A stretch of 64,000 bases of DNA from Centaurea solstitialis (Eukaryota > Streptophyta > Magnoliopsida > Asterales > Asteraceae): positions 22,143,842-22,207,841 of the forward strand of contig CM058041.1 of NCBI GenBank assembly GCA_030169165.1, written 5' to 3'. A model generated the notes under the pieces. That model searched no databases, was not told the origin of the DNA, and saw only the letters and a list, made by a program, of their open reading frames with translations. Made by a program: the position numbers and the translations under genes. Positions 47,001 through 58,200 of this stretch are shown here, piece by piece (positions within the stretch are counted from its first letter, which is position 1; every line of letters begins with the position of its first letter).

Positions 47001-50000
47001 TTTATTTTGTTTTGAATTATATTGTAAGAAACTTATTTTTAAGAGCTTTATCCAAAGGTTATTAGGCCATCCACAGTGGTACCACCCATACCACCTGCAT
47101 AGACTGCCACCTCAGCGCCACATCAGCTTTACCACTACCTTACCATTACCATACCATTCACCCACACCCGTACCACTCATACCACCTGTATAATTAAATA
47201 ATAAAATATTGCCTTTTTATATATATATATAGATTGTATGTATATATGTGTGTGTGTGTCTCAAATTTGTTGAACGGTGAAGGCTCACAGCTCGCGTCCC
47301 TCACCGCTCCCATACCGGTACACCACGGCGGTGTTACCGGCGGTATGGGAGCGGCACAGCCCTCCTCACCGTTGCGCTGCGGATGGCCTTACCGGTAAGA
47401 GTTATTATTATTACTTATCAGATAAGATTTTCGACTATAGTTTAATAAGATTATTGGTAAACTTCTAGTATCTAACAAGCAATAATCAGATAGGAGTCAT
47501 TACCTTTTCTTACCGTTAAGTTTTTCGGTTCTTATTATATTTACCTGTTAAGGTAAGTGAGATAGTTACGGATACCAAATTAGCATAAGCAACTTCTTGG
47601 TATTTAAGGAAAAAAAACATCCCGAAGACAAAGTTTAATAATTCTTTGAGGAATTTTGTTACAAAGTTATAATTTTTAGATTAGATTACGATTTTAGTCC
47701 TTGTGGTTTGTTATAACCTTTGATTTATGTTCTTATGATTTAAAAATTGCGATTTTCGTTTCTATGGTTTGCAATTTATTTCTATCTTAGTCCCTGAGCC
47801 AATTTGTGCTTTAGATATATAATAGTAAAGAATTGTAAATGACAACTACCAAAATAACAATAAATTGTAAATTATAAGGATGAAAATAGCGACAAAATAT
47901 AAGATATGCCATGACGTTTTTCAATGTATGACTTAAATCTGTACATATAGAATATATAAGCGCCTAATCAAATGAGAACTCGGTAGTTTGTGAGAACTGT
48001 GAGAACCAATATGGACTACTCATTTTATTGAAAGCCACACCTCAGAGTTGTGCCATAGGCCTTAACGTGGCGGCAAGGTTATGCCTCGACGTTATGGCGC
48101 TACATAACGCATTTTTTTGAACATTGATATATATATATATATATATATATAGGGGTGGGTTCAAATGTGAACCACTTTTTGGTTGTGAACGTGAGGACAA
48201 CCGAGAGCGCGACACGTGGCGGATGACTAGGTGCCACGTCAAGTCCACGGCGGATGACTAGGCGCCACGTCAAGTCCACGGCGGATGACTAGGCGCGATT
48301 CATGGGAGGGCATTGAATTAAAGAGGGGGACCACACTCAAAGCCGCCACGTGTCGCGCTTTCGTTTGTCCTCACGTTCACAACCAAAAAGTGGTTCACAT
48401 TTGAACTTTCCTCTATATATATATATATATGACTTTTTGTGATTTGGTAATCCCCTATAGAGCACTCTGTTAGAACACTTGACAATTTAGAGATTCTATA
48501 AACCTAAATTTGTTCATATAGCCTTCCAACCAAAATAGTAACTAAATCATTTGATGGTTTCTCAAAAATGGCGAACTTAGTACAAGTTTTCAACTGTGGA
48601 TGTTCGAAACAGTTTCTCCAGTAATCAAATGGAGTCCTGTAGTTAACAGATAAACCCTTCAATGATCTTGAGGCAGTACAACGAAATTGGTTTTATAGGA
48701 GGCTAAAATTTTTTAATTTTGCTAATAGACCGCCTTATAAGACTTGACTTATAGACCAAAAAATAAGCATCCTATCTAAAGGCGTTGTAATAAGTTTATA
48801 TTACGTTTTTGTGTGTTGTACAAGTTTTTTAAGAATATTTTCATTAAAAAAATCGTCGTATTAGCTATTTTATAGAACACTATTTGGGTAAATGTCTTAT
48901 AAAAACAAGTATCCTGTGAAGCAGAAAATGCCACACTTTTTTATTAAAAACAGTAGCATAAAAAACTTCTGACAACACCAAAAAGCATTCAATAAACTTA
49001 TTACAACACTTTTAGATAGAAAGCTTTATTTTTTGGTCCAATAAATTACGGGCTTGTTTGTTAGCCGCTTGATGAGCTTAATGGAACTTATAGCTTATTC
49101 AGTCAGTATATAACTGACTGATGATTGTTTTGCAGTCACTTATTCAGTAAGTTTTTAGGGTGAAGTTTTATGCAAAAAGCCAGCTTGTTCCTAAACCTGT
49201 CCCTCTGAATTAAAAACATGTTCCTTCTTCCATTTACGAAAAAACCCTCCCAAACCAAAAAATCTGTACAATCTATACAAACAGCTTAATCTATAAAGAT
49301 AACTTTATCCAAACAGTAGTTAATGGAAAACCAAACAAACATAATCTTATAAAACAACATTACAACGCTTAGAAATCAATGTCCGTCATACAAATTATAA
49401 ACCCAATTTTGTTGCAGTGAAGGAATTTTAATTTTTGTTCTAACTTGCTTTTTTTCTTGTTCAAAAATAAATAACAGGCATGGATGTGGATTGTGGCATG
49501 TACTTGAAGAACTACACCAAATCAGCTGTCCAAAAGAAAAAAGTACTTGAATCAGACATAGATAGAGCCCTATCCAACCTCTTCACCATGAGAATGAGAC
49601 TTGGCTTATTCAATGGCAACCCAGCCACACTCCCCTACGGCTCGATCGGTCCGAACCAAGTCTGCAGCAAAGCGCACCAGGACCTAGCCCTCGAGGCCGC
49701 AAGAAACGGCATCGTTCTCCTCAAGAACTCCGCTAAGCTCCTCCCATTCAAAAAGACCATCTCGTCCCTAGCCGTCATAGGCCCCAACGCCAACTCAGCG
49801 TACACCCTCGTGGGAAACTACGCGGGACCGCCTTGCAAATCCGTGGAGCCACTAAAAGCGCTCCAAAGCTATGTGAAAGATACACGGTACCATAAAGGGT
49901 GCAACTTTGTGAACTGTACGAATGCGGATATCGAGGAGGCGGTTAGGGTTGCGAAGGGTGCAGATTACGTGGTTTTGTTCATGGGGTTGGATCAGGGTCA

Positions 50001-52425
50001 AGAAAGGGAGAGTTTTGACCGGGATAACTTGGTGCTTCCGGGAAAGCAAGAGGCTTTGATCGCTAGTGTGGCTAAGGCGGCTAAGAGGCCGGTGATTTTG
50101 GTGCTTATTTGTGGTGGTCCGGTGGATGTTTCGTTTGCAAAGCATGATCCGAAGATCGGTGGGATCTTGTGGGCAGGTTATCCTGGGGAGTCCGGTGGCA
50201 TTGCGATTGCCGAAATCCTCTTTGGTGATCATAATCCAGGTAAATTTGAAGAATTGTATTTCAAGATTCATGGCTTTTTTTAATCCAACTTTTGTTGATT
50301 ATTTCTTTAATTGACGTTTTGGTTTTGGGTCATGTTTAAGAAAAATAAAGATTCGACCCGTGGGCGGGTCACGGGTCCAATCTTTTTTGTTTTTCCCCCC
50401 CCAAAAAAAAAGATTGGACCCGTGACCCAATGGTGCAATCCCATCTTGCAAGATCGAACCTTTTGTAGGTCTAGTCCTTGATGTTTTCAAATAAAGATTC
50501 GACCCATGAACCAACCAAGGGTTCACCCTTTTCTTGCAAGATCGCACCTTTCTAATTCAAGATCAAACCTTTTTCTAACTCTAGTCGATTAAAGTCCTTT
50601 TGGTTAATGTTTTCATTCATGGGTCATGTTTAGGAGAAATAAAGATTCGACCCGTGAACCAAGGGTGCATTCCGTTCTTGCAAGATCACACCTTTCTAAT
50701 TTAAGATCGAACCCTTTTCTAGTTCTAGTCGATTAGGTACCTTTGGTTTGGTTTCGTTCTGGGTCATGTTAAGGAGAAATAAGGATACTAGCCATGAACC
50801 AAGGGTGCACCCTTGTCTTGCAAGATCACACCTTTTTTTTCTAATTCTAGTCAACTAGGTCCGTTTTGCCGACATTCACTATAATTAAATGGGTCTTGTC
50901 GGACATCCAACTATCGTTGGACATCCTAACAGAGTACTTGATGAGGCTTTAAGTTTACAGGGTAAAGAAATCAGTATATCCTATATCAAGGCGTTTCAAT
51001 AAGTTAGTTAGAATAAAATTAAGCCACCTAACTACTTTTTATCAATGAAGTTAGACAACATAATAGGCAAAATGCAACTCATTGTTTTAGTTTTTTTATG
51101 AAAAAAAAGTGTCCTTATAGCATGACACTTTTCACTGTTAGCCTTGGGCTTTTGGAAAAACCAATAGGACGATTTAGGTTGTTTAACCGCATCAATAAAA
51201 CTCATTATTATATCACTTAACTTTATCCTAACAACTTAATGAAACGCCTTTAGATAGGAAGTACAATTCTTGGCCCTCTAAAACTTAAAGTCTCATTAAG
51301 TACGCTTTTATTAGGTTGTAAAGCCTCGTCCTAACAACTTAGGTGTCGTTTGTTTTCTAAGAGGTCTGAAGTATGATTTCACATCTAAAAAGTAAGAGGT
51401 GGATGGTGCACCTCTTAAAATTTCAAATGGCGGTAAGAAGTTTCAGACCTTTTCTAAAAAAATAAAACAAACGATTTTAAGTTTGCAAACCAATTAATTT
51501 CCAGACTTGAGGGGTTTTAAGAGGTATTTAAAAAAAAAAAAACATCCCCTTATTGAAATGTATTTGCATATAAAACATAGTTATTGGTTTTGTAAGCTTA
51601 AAAGTCTCATTAGGATGTGTTTATTTGTTGTTCAGCTTCTGGCTGGATTTGGTTGTTTAATAAAAGTCTGGGGTTATTGGCGAGGTGATGGCCTAGCCGA
51701 ATCTCCTTCTTGTCTTCCTTTCTGCCGTCCAAAAAAAAATAAGTCTCATTAGGATGTATGGGGTCCTAAAAGACCAATTTTGTTTCTTCGGTCCATTCAC
51801 AACTAACGATGCACCCGAACTTGCCTTTTCAGGAGGGAAGCTACCGATAACATGGTACCCTAAAGAATTCGTCAAGATCCCGATGACCGATATGAGAATG
51901 AGACCACAACCGTCTACAGGCTATCCAGGCCGTACATATAGATTCTACACAGGCCGAAAAGTTTATCCGTTCGGCTACGGGCTCAGCTACTCAAAATACA
52001 CATACGATTTCGTATCCGTTACACAAAGCAAACTCTTTTTAAGTCAAATTTCAAGCACCGGTTTGACGCTTCAGAACTCGGACTCGGTTCGTTATATATC
52101 GGTTGCGGATATGGAGACTGAATCGTGTGAAAAGGCCAAGTTTTCGGCAACCGTGGGGGTCCAAAATCACGGGGAAATGGATGGGAAACACGCAGTTTTG
52201 TTGTTTGTGAAGCACGATAAAGCGGGAAATGGGAAGCCGATTAAGCAGTTGGCGGCGTTTGATAGTGTGAAAACAAGTGGTGGAGAAAGGGTCGAAGTTG
52301 AGTTCGTTGTGAGCCCGTGTGAGCATTTTGGGACGGCGAACGAAGACGGGTTGATGGTGATCGAAGAGGGGTCTCGTTATCTTGTTGTCGGTGATCAACA
52401 ATACGCGATTACCGTTTCGCCATAG
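41098..52425 (+). CDS. BXL: GH3 beta-D-xylosidase/alpha-L-arabinofuranosidase, BXL3/4-like
   Basis: Six exons (41098-41499, 42959-43261, 45151-45320, 45894-45991, 49478-50239, 51833-52425), all GT-AG with matching phases, encode 775 residues, the usual BXL length. Such apoplastic enzymes trim xylan and arabinan side chains in the cell wall. Residues 1 to about 24 are a hydrophobic signal peptide ending near ALAES. The GH3 N-domain carries YEWWSEALHG, WGRGQETPGEDP and ACCKHFTAYD. SDCDAV puts the probable nucleophile at about D297, by analogy with the GH3 SDW motif. The C-domain starts around VLLKNSAKLLP; GLDQGQERESFDR (E500/E502) holds the likely acid/base region. A fibronectin-III-like end follows FGYGLSYSKY. 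Details such as AVSIIYDVHKYAKTPEDAV recall Arabidopsis BXL3/BXL4. The start is the first ATG of the frame. Introns are long and TE-laden: intron 4 (3.5 kb) has two inverted MITE copies, intron 5 a tandem repeat and a SINE. No frame damage seen. Confidence 0.95.
41735..41965. mobile_element. Degenerate AGTTCAAATGTGA-family MITE in BXL intron 1
   Basis: TTTTTTGTTGTGAACG with CATGTCGC (about 41733-41775) is inverted relative to GACATGTGTCG...TGTTCTCATGTTCACAG (about 41892-41930), as in the intact copies elsewhere in the window. The outermost bases are decayed. Confidence 0.5.
44021..44335. mobile_element. (TA)n/(GA)n-flanked MITE in BXL intron 2
   Basis: TA repeat (about 44025-44042), GA repeat, then GAAAGTTCAAATGTGAAC. 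The far end is the inverted form (ATGTTCACAATGG...GTTCACATTTAAACTTGACC) followed again by TATATATATA. The interior holds several ATTCAGTCTGAATAA palindromes. Same family as 17456-17790. Confidence 0.75.
44525..44960. other. Probable decayed MITE with CCACC-rich core in BXL intron 2
   Basis: GGGAGTTCGGTTCATGGAATTTG (44526 onward) is a typical MITE start, and a CCACCATACC-rich core follows (44710-44900), resembling the core at 11540-11990. The right terminus was not found. Confidence 0.35.
46514..46746. mobile_element. MITE with long TIR in BXL intron 4, copy A
   Basis: GAAAGTTCAAATGTGAACC with GGTTGTGAACGTGAGGAC and GAGCGCGACACGTGG at the left; the inverted equivalents end at about 46746. The TIR is roughly 60 bp. 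The interior phrase CGCGCCTAGTCATCCGCC is the reverse complement of the repeat unit in copy B. The TIRs carry an ACACGTGG (G-box/ABRE-like) core. Confidence 0.82.
47065..47388. mobile_element. Tourist-like MITE in BXL intron 4
   Basis: The ends GGCCATCCACAGTGG and CGCTGCGGATGGCC are inverted repeats, flanked by TTA on both sides (47062-47064; 47389-47391). The interior is rich in TACCACC motifs. Confidence 0.8.
48152..48413. mobile_element. MITE with long TIR in BXL intron 4, copy B, in (TA)n
   Basis: TIRs of about 63 bp (GGGTTCAAATGTGAACCACT... and its inverse ending GAACTTTCCTCT), flanked by TA runs on both sides (to 48150; from 48414). Inside, the unit around GGCGGATGACTAGGCGCCAC is tandemly repeated about 2.5 times with a 31-32-bp period (48220-48297). 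Opposite internal orientation to copy A. Confidence 0.88.
50310..50870. repeat. Degenerate tandem repeat in BXL intron 5
   Basis: About four diverged units of roughly 130-160 bp, each with GGGTCATGTTTAGGAGAAATAA, a GATTCGACCCGTGAACCAA-like block, CTTGCAAGATC and TAGTCGATTAGGT-type phrases. The first unit has an inverted GGACCCGTGACCC stretch. Non-coding. Confidence 0.8.
51342..51477. mobile_element. Possible short MITE in BXL intron 5
   Basis: GGTGTCGTTTGTTTTC at the left and AAAACAAACGATTTTA at the right are loosely inverted and flanked by TTA-like bases. Weak. Confidence 0.35.
51620..51740 (+). mobile_element. Short SINE with 17-bp TSD in BXL intron 5
   Basis: The perfect duplication AAGTCTCATTAGGATGT flanks it (51603-51619; 51741-51757). 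The 121-bp body ends CTGCCGTCCAAAAAAAAAT, the same kind of tail as the SINE at 35771. It lacks a convincing A/B-box pair, so it is probably 5'-truncated. It lies about 75 bp before the last acceptor site. Confidence 0.78.
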
Positions 52426-53608
52426 TTCATCGAACGATTATGGTTTGTAATTTTCGACTCTATGAGTTTGTTGTTAAACTATGAAATCAATGGATTTTTA
52501 AGTCATGACCACATCAACAAGATGTTGGTTTTTAAATTATGGTTTCACCTTTCATATTACTCGTCAAAAGAGCTATTTCTCAAAAAACAAGGTCCAAAAC
52601 AAGAAAAATATTTCATATTTACAAGAAAAAAGTGTCATTGTTCTCATTAAGTGTCACGTAAGTACTATTCTACCCTTTATCATCAGAAATAATGATAGAA
52701 TTGATGATTACCTTGATATAAATATGGAAAATCAAGTTATATATTGGAATTCAATCTCCATATGATGTATTCAAGAATGGAATACTATTCAAGAAAACCT
52801 TATTTTTTATGATGAAAAAGATGAGCCTAATGATCTTGTTGGAACTTGAATGATACTTAAAAAAAATCTTATATTTTGTTTGTGGCATATTAATAACACC
52901 CATAGAATATAAAATATTAATAAATAAGACATATTGAGGATTGAGAGATACATATAATATCTTTACGATGGTAGGTCTTAGCTCTGATACCATATAAGAA
53001 TATGTGGAATTCTATTAGATTATTCTCTAAAAGAGTCTTAAGGAGAAGATAAGGGAGGTTTCAACATATAAAGAGGAAAAATGGTTCATGCCACAAATAT
53101 GTGACTAATATTCAAGAACATGATATAGTATTGCTAAGAACTAACATGGTTAGTTTCAAGTTAGTATACTGTACAAACAAGCGAATGTCTGATTCTACAA
53201 GCAAATGTGGTAGTTACAATAGATTAGGCTCTTTGTGGACATTGGACTTTTGTGCCAACCACTTAGCGAATTATTATGTACTTAATTTGCCTCTTACGTA
53301 AACCTCTTGGAACAGTGTGCCTGAGGTTTGCTGGTTACAAACCATTTATTTCACAAACATGATGTAGCAGATTGAGAATGCATTTGAATACCCGTTTTCA
53401 AAGTGATCATTATCACATTCTAAGGCGATTTTGTATTTATCTTTAAAGATCAATTATGCTGCAATATGGACAGACCCAATGTAGAGACACTTTCAAAAAA
53501 ACTTTGTATCAATCTTGTTATCCGTTTTTCAAAATCGATTAGTTTGGCCTCATGGATGGACCCAATGTAAAGCATATAACTTGTTAGCTGCCAAACTTCG
53601 TCCTAAAC
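52426..53608. other. BXL 3' region and intergenic DNA
   Basis: No gene recognised. GCTCTGATACCATATAAG at 52981-52998 is the same primer-site-plus-LTR-start phrase seen in the TRIM at 1251-1268. It suggests a decayed minus-strand LTR element, but no repeat pair could be defined around it. Confidence 0.45.
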
Positions 53609-53622
53609 ATTGAACAACTTGT

Positions 53623-53748
53623 CAACTGAATGGCTAGGCTGGGGTGGTTATTCTCCTCCTCGGAGATATTTCGAACTCGGATTATCGTGACTTGGTGCTA
53701 TAGTGGCACGATGATACTCCGTTGCATTAACATGTCGTTCAAAAAAAA
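53623..53748 (+). mobile_element. Short tRNA-derived SINE with 14-bp TSD
   Basis: The flanks ATTGAACAACTTGT (53609-53622; 53749-53762) are identical. The body has TGGCTAGGCTGGGGTGG (A-box-like), TTTCGAACTCGG (B-box-like) and ends CATGTCGTTCAAAAAAAA, the tail type of the 35771 and 51620 copies. Confidence 0.8.
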
Positions 53749-53762
53749 ATTGAACAACTTGT

Positions 53763-55240
53763 ACATCATTGTATGAAATGTAAGAGATATTTATTGAAAA
53801 CACGTGAACTTTTGTGAAAAATGATAATAAAAAAGCGTCTTATACTAAAATAGTATTTTCTTTGGAGTTTGACAAATGAAACCAAGTTATGCTTGGTCAT
53901 GGGTTATTGGTGGTAAGGATACTAATACACAATACATTTAAAATGTCATGGTACCATTTTGTTTATCTCAGTTAATGATCATCAATCAAATCAGGTAAAT
54001 GTGTAGATTGGTATTCAAAATTAGTATTATCTTGATGGTTAGTAAAACAAAGGGCCATTGTGTGTTAGAAAAGACAAATTATGGTAAAATAACAACATTT
54101 AACTTTTAAAGACCATTTATGAAAAAGTCATTTAATTTCAAAAACCTATAAAAACCATCAATTTTGTGACCAGTACTTTATCCAAAAAGTCATGTATCCA
54201 AAACAATAGTACTTTAAACATAAAGAAGTTTTTGTAATAATATATCTAAATCTCAAACTAAAAATAGATATGAATGAAGGTTTGTTGCTATCTACCCTAG
54301 AAAAAAGGAAGCAAATCAGTGGACTCCTTAAAAAAAGGAAGCAAATCTAATGAACCTTTAAACCTCTAGTTAAAAATGATAAGTTTTACAGTTTTCTTTA
54401 ACCACAAGGACTGAAATAACAAGTTTATAAACTTATTGGGCTTTACTGTAAATATGTGAAACTTTCAATTTCAATGTATCATTTTATTATTTAGTTACAT
54501 TAGAATTTTAAGATCTTTTTATAATTATCTAAAACCACTTAGATATTGTTTGACTAGTTAATAAGCTAACTGAGACTAATAAACTAGCTAGTTTATAAAT
54601 AAATTATGTTTGAAAAAAACTAGCTTATGAGTATATAAAATGATCAAAAAAAGTATCTTAATAGTTAATATTAATAAGGGTATAACTGAAAAAAAAACTA
54701 AAGTTCCAAAAATACTACTCCAACTAACATTTCAATAAAATAGCTTATGGTCCATCTTAACAAGCTGACTTATCTTTACCAAATACAACCTTAATCTTTT
54801 TGATTTATCAAAATCATTTTAAAAATGATTTAAAAACCTCTAATGGTCAACTTAGAATATTTTTGAATTAAAGGGACTAAAATGATAAGATTATAAAACT
54901 ATTGGGCTTTTCTGTAAAAATATGAAAGCTTCAATTCCAATTTCATGGTGTATATATATATAATTCATCTCTTGGATTCGATTCCGCTTTCTTCGAGTTT
55001 TGTGATCGTGATTGATGATGATCGATCTTTTCGTTGAAATCTCATTTTGATCGCATAAAACTTTGAATTCTTGTGGAAAATTCCCAAATTCTAGTAAGCA
55101 TTTGATCAGAATTGATCGCTGATTGAAATTAGGGTTCATAAGATGCATTTTTCTTTAATTAATTGCTTAATTGCTTGATTTCATCTTAAATTCATGCATT
55201 TTGTTTATTATCAAGGTGAGGTGTTGTTGGTGGAGGAGAG
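53763..55240. other. Intergenic/upstream DNA of the SEC12-like gene
   Basis: AT-rich. 54540-54790 holds a MITE-like segment (ATTGTTTGACTAGTTAATAAGC ... TTTACCAAATACAACCTTA) related in wording to 59180-59500. A TATATATATAATTC stretch (about 54952) lies 280 bp before the SEC12-like ATG and may be its TATA region. Confidence 0.4.
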
Positions 55241-58200
55241 ATGGGGAAAAGCAGCAATGATGCAGCAAGAGGTGCGAATTGCAAGAAGTATGGTGTTCCT
55301 TTCTATGGCGTTGCGTTTGTTCCACGCAACGCCGCCATGAAATCGCCGGAGAAAGAACCACCTCCGGGTGAAGGTCAGGTGGTTGGTGGGTGGTGGTGGT
55401 GGATCTCATCATGTGATTTTTGCGGAGGTGGTGGAGAAGGGCGAAGTGGCATACCTAATGCTCTTATTATCTCCCAATTTGATTCTGCTTCCAATTACCT
55501 TTCTGATCAACCTGTGAGTTTCATATTATAATATATATATATATATATGTATGTATATGTAGACATATAACAATAAAAATAGCAATAACATCACATGGAA
55601 GTTCTCACATTTTGAAGATGTTCTATGATATTTGAGCAAACAATGTTAAAAATAGATAATTTGGATCAGTTGCTATGAGAGTAGCATGGAATGTTTCTGT
55701 TTGTAACAAATAAGAATGAATGAAGGGTAATTGTAGTTCATTTGTTTTAAGACAATGATAAACCATGTTGCATTACTTGGATTCTTTTATTTTTTTTAAG
55801 AAGGTTCATCTAGGTGTTGCCTAGACTACATCCTTGGATCCTTACCTAACAATGTTGTGTTGACGCATGAAGTTTAGTTATAAATTGTATTGTATGGAAG
55901 AATGTTGGCACCTAATGTTGCAAATTGGTGTAAAAACTAGGCATTATCTTTAGTGGCTAAATATCAAGTCTTGGAGGACAGAGTATCCACCTGACCATCA
56001 TATCCACCTAAACGCATATAATCATGGTGGACGGCTAGATATTCATCGAGTAGCCTAGGATCTATAACGAGTTCAGATGCCATAATAGCTTCCTTGTTGT
56101 GAAATCTGTCCCCATATTAAGTCCTTGTTTTTAAGCTACCAAATATCTCTGAGCATGATATTCTTGATTTGGGGCATAATCACCGAAACATCCTCTCTAA
56201 ACATTGAGCCAGAGATTAGGGGTTTGGAGGGTAGTGCAAATGTGGCAAAATAGAATCAACACCAAGAATAAGTGCATTCGTTTATTCAGCTGAAAGCCTG
56301 AAACAGCTTACTTACTAGTTGCATCTAACGGTACATGTACATCTTCATGATTCATAAAAGAATAATATTATCAAAAGTGCGAACGGTTGTTTGCTGGATT
56401 GCTTGTCCATGTGAATTAAATGCTCATACACTGGACTTCTATGTGTGTTAAGACATGAACTTCTGCAATACTACACGATTAAATAGTTTTGGGGTGCTTT
56501 CCTTTTTGGTAGCTACATTATTAGGGAGTTGTTTTTAATCTTTATATGATGGTCATTTACGTTACATTGTAATGATCTCTGGTGTTTAACATGCATCCCA
56601 CATGATGATAGGACCTGATGAGATGTAGTAGTACTGTACATGCTTAGGAATCCTTGGTTGTAGTCCAACGGCTTTTGGAGGCCACTTGGGATAGTATTAT
56701 GGATTATCTTGTAGTTTGAGACATTGCTTGATAGTTCTTCTACTCTAGGTGCAATTCATGTGGCCTTCTCATTCCAAACAATCTTCTAAATTAAGTTTCT
56801 GCATAGCAAGGTTGTTGTACAGTTCATGAAAATTTCTACTCTGTGCCATTTGGCATACGGCTAAGGCAGGTCTATGCTTTCTTCCCTGATGTTTGCTCTT
56901 TTTGGCTACTTGTGGGTGGGTCTGTGCATTGAGGCTTAGCTTTCTCGATTTTCATGTGTTTTTTTACCTCAAATACCCACCTTGTCATCTCAGTGGACTA
57001 GTTGAGATAACATAGGGTTGGATCATGGATACACATTGTCAGTTGACCCTTTCTCTCTTTTACACCATATTCCCCGAGATTTCTATCATGTACCTCCTTT
57101 TGTGATTGATAAACTCTTTATGTTAACCGCATTTATTTATACGAGCTCATAAGCAAATGAAATTAAGTTCTAATAGTTATTTATTGAAAATTTTATATGA
57201 TTTTTCATTGGACAATAGATTAACATAAAGACATTATTACACCACTCAAGCACCGAGGAACACCCTCATATGAGATTCATTTGTTTGTGATCTTATGACC
57301 ACTATTAAGCTGAGAGGTGTTGCAAGGTGTATACCAAGTACAAATTGCATAATCTAAGAATGGTACAAGTATCATGAGATAGTACGAATGATCCTTGCCT
57401 TGGAGCTTTGTAATATAACTCCAAATGCTCATCTGCTAATTGGTTTGAGTATTGAAGGTTAGCATCCAACATATTCAATGAAATGTTGTATAGTGTTAGC
57501 TTGGATGGTTGTAATTACAAGGGTATCATGCTCAATGATAACTGCATGGAGAATGGCTTCAGTATGAGGAAATTTGATCAACGTGTGTGTCTGCATGGAT
57601 TGGTTAGTTGGAGGGGGGGAGTGGTTTTCAGAGGGACACAGAGACAACAGAAAACGAAACACTACTTAAATATCGAGATTTATGCTTGGTTTATTTTAAG
57701 CCGGAACTACAGACCCCCCCCCCCCCCCCCCCCCCCCTCTTAAACGTGTTCTAATGTAACATTCTCTTATTTACTAAACACTTCGGTATTCTTTCACATT
57801 GTTTCATCTATAGGACACCGACTTGTTTTTTTAATGGCTCTGCATTTATTGTGCTTTTCTGGTAACAAGTTTTTTCCTAGCTTCGTCATTTTATGAGTTA
57901 GACCCATCTTATCTCAGGTGAACAAGCTTGAAACTGGTGACGATCTTCCCTACAGAATGGCTGTTCACCCAGGAGGTGAAGGTGTAATATGTTCATTGCC
58001 AAAGAGTTGCAGGTAATTTTCAACTCAAGGAGTCCAATATCATAAATGTTCTCTTAGATGTTCAGTAAAATTGGAATCAAGTCAGAGCTTTTGATATTCA
58101 TTAACTGATATAATTACGATATGTTTTCTTGGATAGAGGATATCTAAGAGTAGCACACTTGCTAGTGCAGTCTCTAGTATGTCAGCTGCTCACAATATGA

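Noticed and set aside
48214..48300. CRISPR-like short array
   Set aside because: About 2.5 direct units with no unique spacers, inside a plant MITE.
49852..50271. 139-codon minus-strand frame opposite BXL exon 5
   Set aside because: Antisense of the conserved GH3 C-domain; no independent similarity.
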